Positions 6,692 to 8,905 of a DNA stretch of 8,905 nt are shown here, one piece after another; position 1 is the stretch's first letter; the number at the start of each line of letters is the position of its first letter. Position numbers and translations under genes: made by a program. Source of the DNA: Bacillota bacterium (GTDB lineage Bacteria; Bacillota; Bacilli; Tumebacillales; Effusibacillaceae); the NCBI GenBank assembly GCA_020059765.1, contig JAGVBM010000146.1, positions 1 to 8,905 on the forward strand. The letters run 5' to 3'. The notes under the pieces are model-generated. The model was not told the origin of the DNA, searched no databases, and saw only the letters and a program-made list of their open reading frames with translations.

Positions 6692-6711
6692 AGGTCATTT
6701 GTGAGTATAAT
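6683..6711 (+). promoter_or_regulatory. Predicted SigA promoter for trmK-nif3
   Basis: TTGTCT (6683-6688), a 17-bp spacer and a perfect TATAAT (6706-6711) match the SigA consensus at 10 of 12 positions. The expected start at about 6717-6719 leaves only 8-10 nt before the trmK ATG at 6727. Confidence 0.82.
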
Positions 6712-6717
6712 GGTTTC

Positions 6718-6723
6718 GGTGAT
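6718..6723 (+). promoter_or_regulatory. Unusual ribosome binding site of trmK (GGTGAT)
   Basis: GGTGAT can pair fully with the AUCACC end of the 16S rRNA anti-Shine-Dalgarno, using its 5' part instead of the usual CCUCC core. The GG pair is 7 nt from the ATG, the normal register. No AGGAGG-type site is present. Confidence 0.55.
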
Positions 6724-6726
6724 TTC

Positions 6727-7419
6727 ATGAAACTGTCGAAACGATTACAACAGGTGGCCGATTTTGTGCCGAATGGAGTCCGGTTTGCCGATATCGGCAG
6801 CGATCACGCCTACTTGCCGGTCTATCTGGCGGAGTCGGGGCGTATCCCATATGCTGTTGCCGGGGAGATCAATGACGGACCTTTCGAGACCGCAAAGCGG
6901 ACGGTTGCAGAAACGGGGTATGGAGAGCGAATCGATGTCCGGAAAGGAAACGGACTTGCGGTCTTGGACGCGGGTGAAGTCGACGTGATTGCCATTGCCG
7001 GCATGGGCGGCGGGACAATTGTGGAGATCTTGTCCGCCGGACGTGACAAGTTAGCGGGTGTGACGCGGCTCATTTTACAACCGATGGTGGACGGTGATCA
7101 GCTCCGCAGATGGCTGCATACGAACGGTTGGCGGATTGTTGAGGAAGAAATTGTGTTGGACGATCAAATTTTGTATGAGATCCTGGTGGCGGAACAGGGA
7201 ACTGAAATATATGACAATCCCTTATGGTATGAAATCGGGAATGTGGAGTTGTTGAAAGATCATCCCCTACTTGCGGAAAAAATCAAATCGGTTTTGCAAC
7301 GGATTGACCGGGTGCTGCTCAATCTTGCACGGGCACAAGGTGCAGAGGCTGCGCAAAAGAGGGACGTTTTGGCACATAAAAGAAGTTTGTTGGAAGAGGT
7401 GCTCCTGACATGCAACTGA
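6727..7419 (+). CDS. trmK: tRNA (adenine-22-N1)-methyltransferase TrmK
   Basis: TrmK (YqfN in B. subtilis, COG2384) transfers a methyl group from S-adenosylmethionine to N1 of adenine 22 in the D-loop region of tRNAs. The product is 230 residues, a normal length. The N-terminus KLSKRLQQVADFVPNG is typical of the family. The SAM-binding motif is ADIGSDHAYLP (21-31), followed by an acidic strand end around GEIND (46-50), and AGMGGGTIVEIL (91-102). LILQPMVDGDQLRRWL (115-130) corresponds to the conserved LILQP region, here with Met where I recall Asn being usual. The C-terminal part (about 170-230) is helical and probably forms a coiled coil. There is no in-frame ATG, GTG or TTG between the upstream stop codon (6691) and 6727, so this start is the earliest possible. 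It overlaps nif3 by 10 bp, so the two are co-transcribed and probably translationally coupled. Confidence 0.95.
   Translation: MKLSKRLQQVADFVPNGVRFADIGSDHAYLPVYLAESGRIPYAVAGEINDGPFETAKRTVAETGYGERIDVRKGNGLAVLDAGEVDVIAIAGMGGGTIVEILSAGRDKLAGVTRLILQPMVDGDQLRRWLHTNGWRIVEEEIVLDDQILYEILVAEQGTEIYDNPLWYEIGNVELLKDHPLLAEKIKSVLQRIDRVLLNLARAQGAEAAQKRDVLAHKRSLLEEVLLTCN
7394..7401 (+). promoter_or_regulatory. Ribosome binding site of nif3-like gene inside trmK
   Basis: AAGAGGTG within the last trmK codons ends 8 nt before the ATG at 7410 and supports that start and the 10-bp overlap. Confidence 0.7.
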
Positions 7420-8528
7420 CGGTAGGCGATATCATTCGATTGCTGGAGGAATGGGTGCCTCCCCGCATTGCAATGGACGGCGATAAGATCGGCCTGCAAA
7501 TCGGCAGCCCTGTCAATCGGGTCAACAAAGTTTTGGTAACGCTCGATGTGACGGAAGAGGTTGTGGAAGAAGCGATTCGGGTTGGTGCCGAGATGATTGT
7601 GTCCCATCATGCGGTCATTTATTCATCTATAAAAAAGCTGCGGACCGATTCGTATTACGGGAGAATGATTGCCAAATTGTTGGCGCACGACATCTCCGTC
7701 TATGTGGCCCACACCAATCTCGATATTGCGGAAGGCGGTGTCAACGATGTGTTGGCGCACTTGTTTCAACTGCAAAATGTAGAGATCTTGGAACGGATGC
7801 ACAACCAGCGACTGAAAAAATTGGTCGTTTTTGTCCCCGCCACACATCACGAACAAGTTCTTTCTGCCATTAGCTCAGCGGGAGCAGGATGGATCGGAAA
7901 TTACAGCCACTGCTCCTTTAATACGCCGGGTATGGGAACATTCCAACCGGAGGAGGGGTCTGCCCCGTTTATCGGGGAATCTGGCAAATTGGAACGGGTG
8001 GAAGAGGTTCGGCTTGAGACGATTGTTTCGGAAGATATTCAGGAACGCGTCGTGGCAGCGATGTTGAGCGCCCATCCTTATGAAGAAGTGGCTTATGATC
8101 TGTATCCTCTCGAAATTATGGGCAAACCATTCGGTATCGGACGAGTTGGTACGTTGCAGCAGGAAATGACCTTGGAGGAGTTCGCCCAACGTGTGAAACG
8201 GGAATTGAATGTGCCGGGTGTCCGCATTGTCGGAGGCAGAGACCGGAAAATCAAGAAAGTCGCAGTTGTTGGGGGAGCCGGGGCGGAATGGATCGACAGC
8301 GCTTTGCAGCGTGGGACGGATGTTTTCGTCACAGCGGATCTGAAATATCATGACGCCCAAGATGCATTCTACAAAGGGCTTGCAATGATTGATCCGGGTC
8401 ACAATGGGATGGAGCGGCTTGTTGTACCGGCAGTGGTTATTTTTTTACAGAACAGGTTCGCCCAGGAAGGATTTCAGGCAAAGGTTTTGGCATCGGAAGT
8501 GCTCACAGATCCGTTTTACTTTTTGTAA
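7410..8528 (+). CDS. Nif3-like dinuclear metal protein (YqfO family, long form)
   Basis: This belongs to the Nif3/YqfO (DUF34) family of ring-forming proteins that bind two metal ions; older annotations as GTP cyclohydrolase I type 2 are poorly supported, and the true reaction is not settled. The product is 372 residues, the long form. Predicted metal ligands are His66/His67 in SHHAVIY (65-71), Asp105 in HTNLDIAEGGVND (101-113), and His331/Glu335 in GHNGMER (330-336). Between the two halves of the Nif3 fold sits the inserted domain (about 130-235), with GNYSHCSFNTPGMGTFQP (163-180) and HPYEEVAYDLYPL (222-234). GDKIGLQIG (24-32) is the usual early motif. The gene overlaps trmK by 10 bp, as expected for a conserved trmK-yqfO pair. 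The hairpin after the stop codon may end the transcript. No broken motif was seen. Confidence 0.93.
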   Translation: MQLTVGDIIRLLEEWVPPRIAMDGDKIGLQIGSPVNRVNKVLVTLDVTEEVVEEAIRVGAEMIVSHHAVIYSSIKKLRTDSYYGRMIAKLLAHDISVYVAHTNLDIAEGGVNDVLAHLFQLQNVEILERMHNQRLKKLVVFVPATHHEQVLSAISSAGAGWIGNYSHCSFNTPGMGTFQPEEGSAPFIGESGKLERVEEVRLETIVSEDIQERVVAAMLSAHPYEEVAYDLYPLEIMGKPFGIGRVGTLQQEMTLEEFAQRVKRELNVPGVRIVGGRDRKIKKVAVVGGAGAEWIDSALQRGTDVFVTADLKYHDAQDAFYKGLAMIDPGHNGMERLVVPAVVIFLQNRFAQEGFQAKVLASEVLTDPFYFL

Positions 8529-8551
8529 AAGCGGACATTCTACTTTGCGAC

Positions 8552-8585
8552 AAGCCCCCATACCATGTGGTATGGGGGTGCTTTT
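8552..8585 (+). terminator. Strong hairpin between nif3 and the next small gene; terminator and/or translational control element
   Basis: Perfect 11-bp arms CCCCCATACCA (8555-8565) and TGGTATGGGGG (8568-8578) leave only TG between them, so in RNA the likely form is a 10-bp stem with an ATGT loop. AAG (8552-8554) can add pairs to CTT (8581-8583) across a bulge. The tail has only four T residues, so termination may be partial. The 3' arm contains the GGGGGTG ribosome binding site of the next gene. Confidence 0.65.
8574..8580 (+). promoter_or_regulatory. Ribosome binding site of small zinc-ribbon gene, inside hairpin
   Basis: GGGGGTG ends 6 nt before the ATG at 8587. Its five G residues are paired in the hairpin at 8555-8578, so folding would reduce ribosome access. 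Confidence 0.6.
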
Positions 8586-8586
8586 C

Positions 8587-8835
8587 ATGTTTGAATGGAT
8601 ATTCGTCGGACTTATTCTTCTTACAATTCTTGTGGGCGGTTCTTATTTGTATTATTTGGCGCACTTGATTGTCACCATCACAAAATGCCCGGATTGCGGA
8701 AGGATCATGCAGAAAGTGATGTATTTGGAGACGGAAGATAACGAACAGAAGCATATCGTATATGAATGCCGATTTTGCCAAGCCAAGCGAATCCGCCCCG
8801 TATATCGAGGCAAGCGGTTTACCATGTATCCATAA
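8587..8835 (+). CDS. Small membrane-anchored zinc-ribbon protein, unrecognised
   Basis: I do not recognise this family. From the ATG at 8587 the product is 82 residues. An N-terminal hydrophobic segment (about 4-31) should form one membrane helix or signal anchor. A predicted zinc ribbon follows, with CPDC (34-37) and CRFC (61-64) separated by 23 residues. The tail (65-82) is basic and ends in RFTMYP. The net positive charge after the helix suggests the ribbon faces the cytoplasm. The frame stays open upstream into nif3; alternative starts are ATG 8572 and GTG 8578, which would add five or three residues. The ATG at 8587 is preferred because only it has a suitably spaced ribosome binding site. 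There is no clear promoter of its own, so expression may depend on read-through of the nif3 hairpin. No catalytic motif was seen. Confidence 0.7.
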   Translation: MFEWIFVGLILLTILVGGSYLYYLAHLIVTITKCPDCGRIMQKVMYLETEDNEQKHIVYECRFCQAKRIRPVYRGKRFTMYP

Positions 8836-8905
8836 ACAACAAAAACTCCCTCTTATATTGAATGTCGGAGAAGGGGATGATTAAGACAAGCAGATCGTAA
8901 TCAAA
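8836..8905 (+). other. Non-coding window end with a possible 7-codon mini-ORF
   Basis: These 70 bp hold no recognisable complete gene or terminator. GGAGAAGGGG (8867-8876) is followed directly by ATG (8877) and a mini-ORF MIKTSRS that stops at 8898-8900. This may be chance, a leader peptide, or the site may serve a start codon beyond the window. Confidence 0.3.

Noticed and set aside
8389..8586. Long upstream extension of the small zinc-ribbon gene inside nif3
   Set aside because: The stretch is out of frame with the well-conserved nif3 end and its translation is not protein-like; the hairpin and ribosome binding site mark a start at 8587.

Overview
The window (8,905 bp, moderate GC, dense coding on the + strand only) looks like a Bacillota chromosome, most likely order Bacillales and perhaps near Alicyclobacillaceae or Paenibacillaceae. 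The evidence is the dnaG-sigA primase/housekeeping sigma operon, a SigA with the Firmicutes-type region 1.1, purine-rich AAGGAGG-type ribosome binding sites, and a trmK-nif3 pair downstream, all of which recall the sigA neighbourhood of Bacillus subtilis. The species cannot be fixed from the sequence by eye. No mobile elements, CRISPR arrays, tRNA or rRNA genes were seen.

Layout: (1) 1-1424, 3' part of dnaG (start lies outside the window), followed 27 bp later by sigA (1452-2606) and a clear Rho-independent terminator at 2652-2675. (2) 2753-3613, an unrecognised membrane protein with about eight predicted segments and a DUF2157-like N-terminus. (3) 3682-4824, an acyl-CoA dehydrogenase, then a terminator, then 4964-6628, an AMP-forming acyl-CoA synthetase. 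The two resemble B. subtilis YngJ and YngI and together would activate a carboxylic acid and oxidise its CoA thioester. (4) 6727-7419 trmK and 7410-8528 nif3-like, overlapping by 10 bp and driven by a near-consensus promoter directly before trmK. (5) 8587-8835, a small one-helix zinc-ribbon protein whose ribosome binding site lies inside a strong hairpin. (6) The last 70 bp hold no complete recognisable gene.

The core genes are ordinary: priming of DNA replication, transcription initiation and tRNA modification. The unusual material is mostly regulatory. The acyl-CoA dehydrogenase has a near-perfect SigA promoter hidden in the end of the preceding gene, followed by two imperfect palindromes whose centres lie 30 bp apart, as expected for a repressor acting as a roadblock. 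The 7-mer CCGACCG/CGGTCGG was found by eye only in these two palindromes and in the gap after the synthetase gene, so it flanks the acyl-CoA cassette. The trmK promoter predicts a leader of only about 8-10 nt. The last small gene may be controlled by an RNA hairpin that hides its ribosome binding site. No wholly new multi-gene system is evident.
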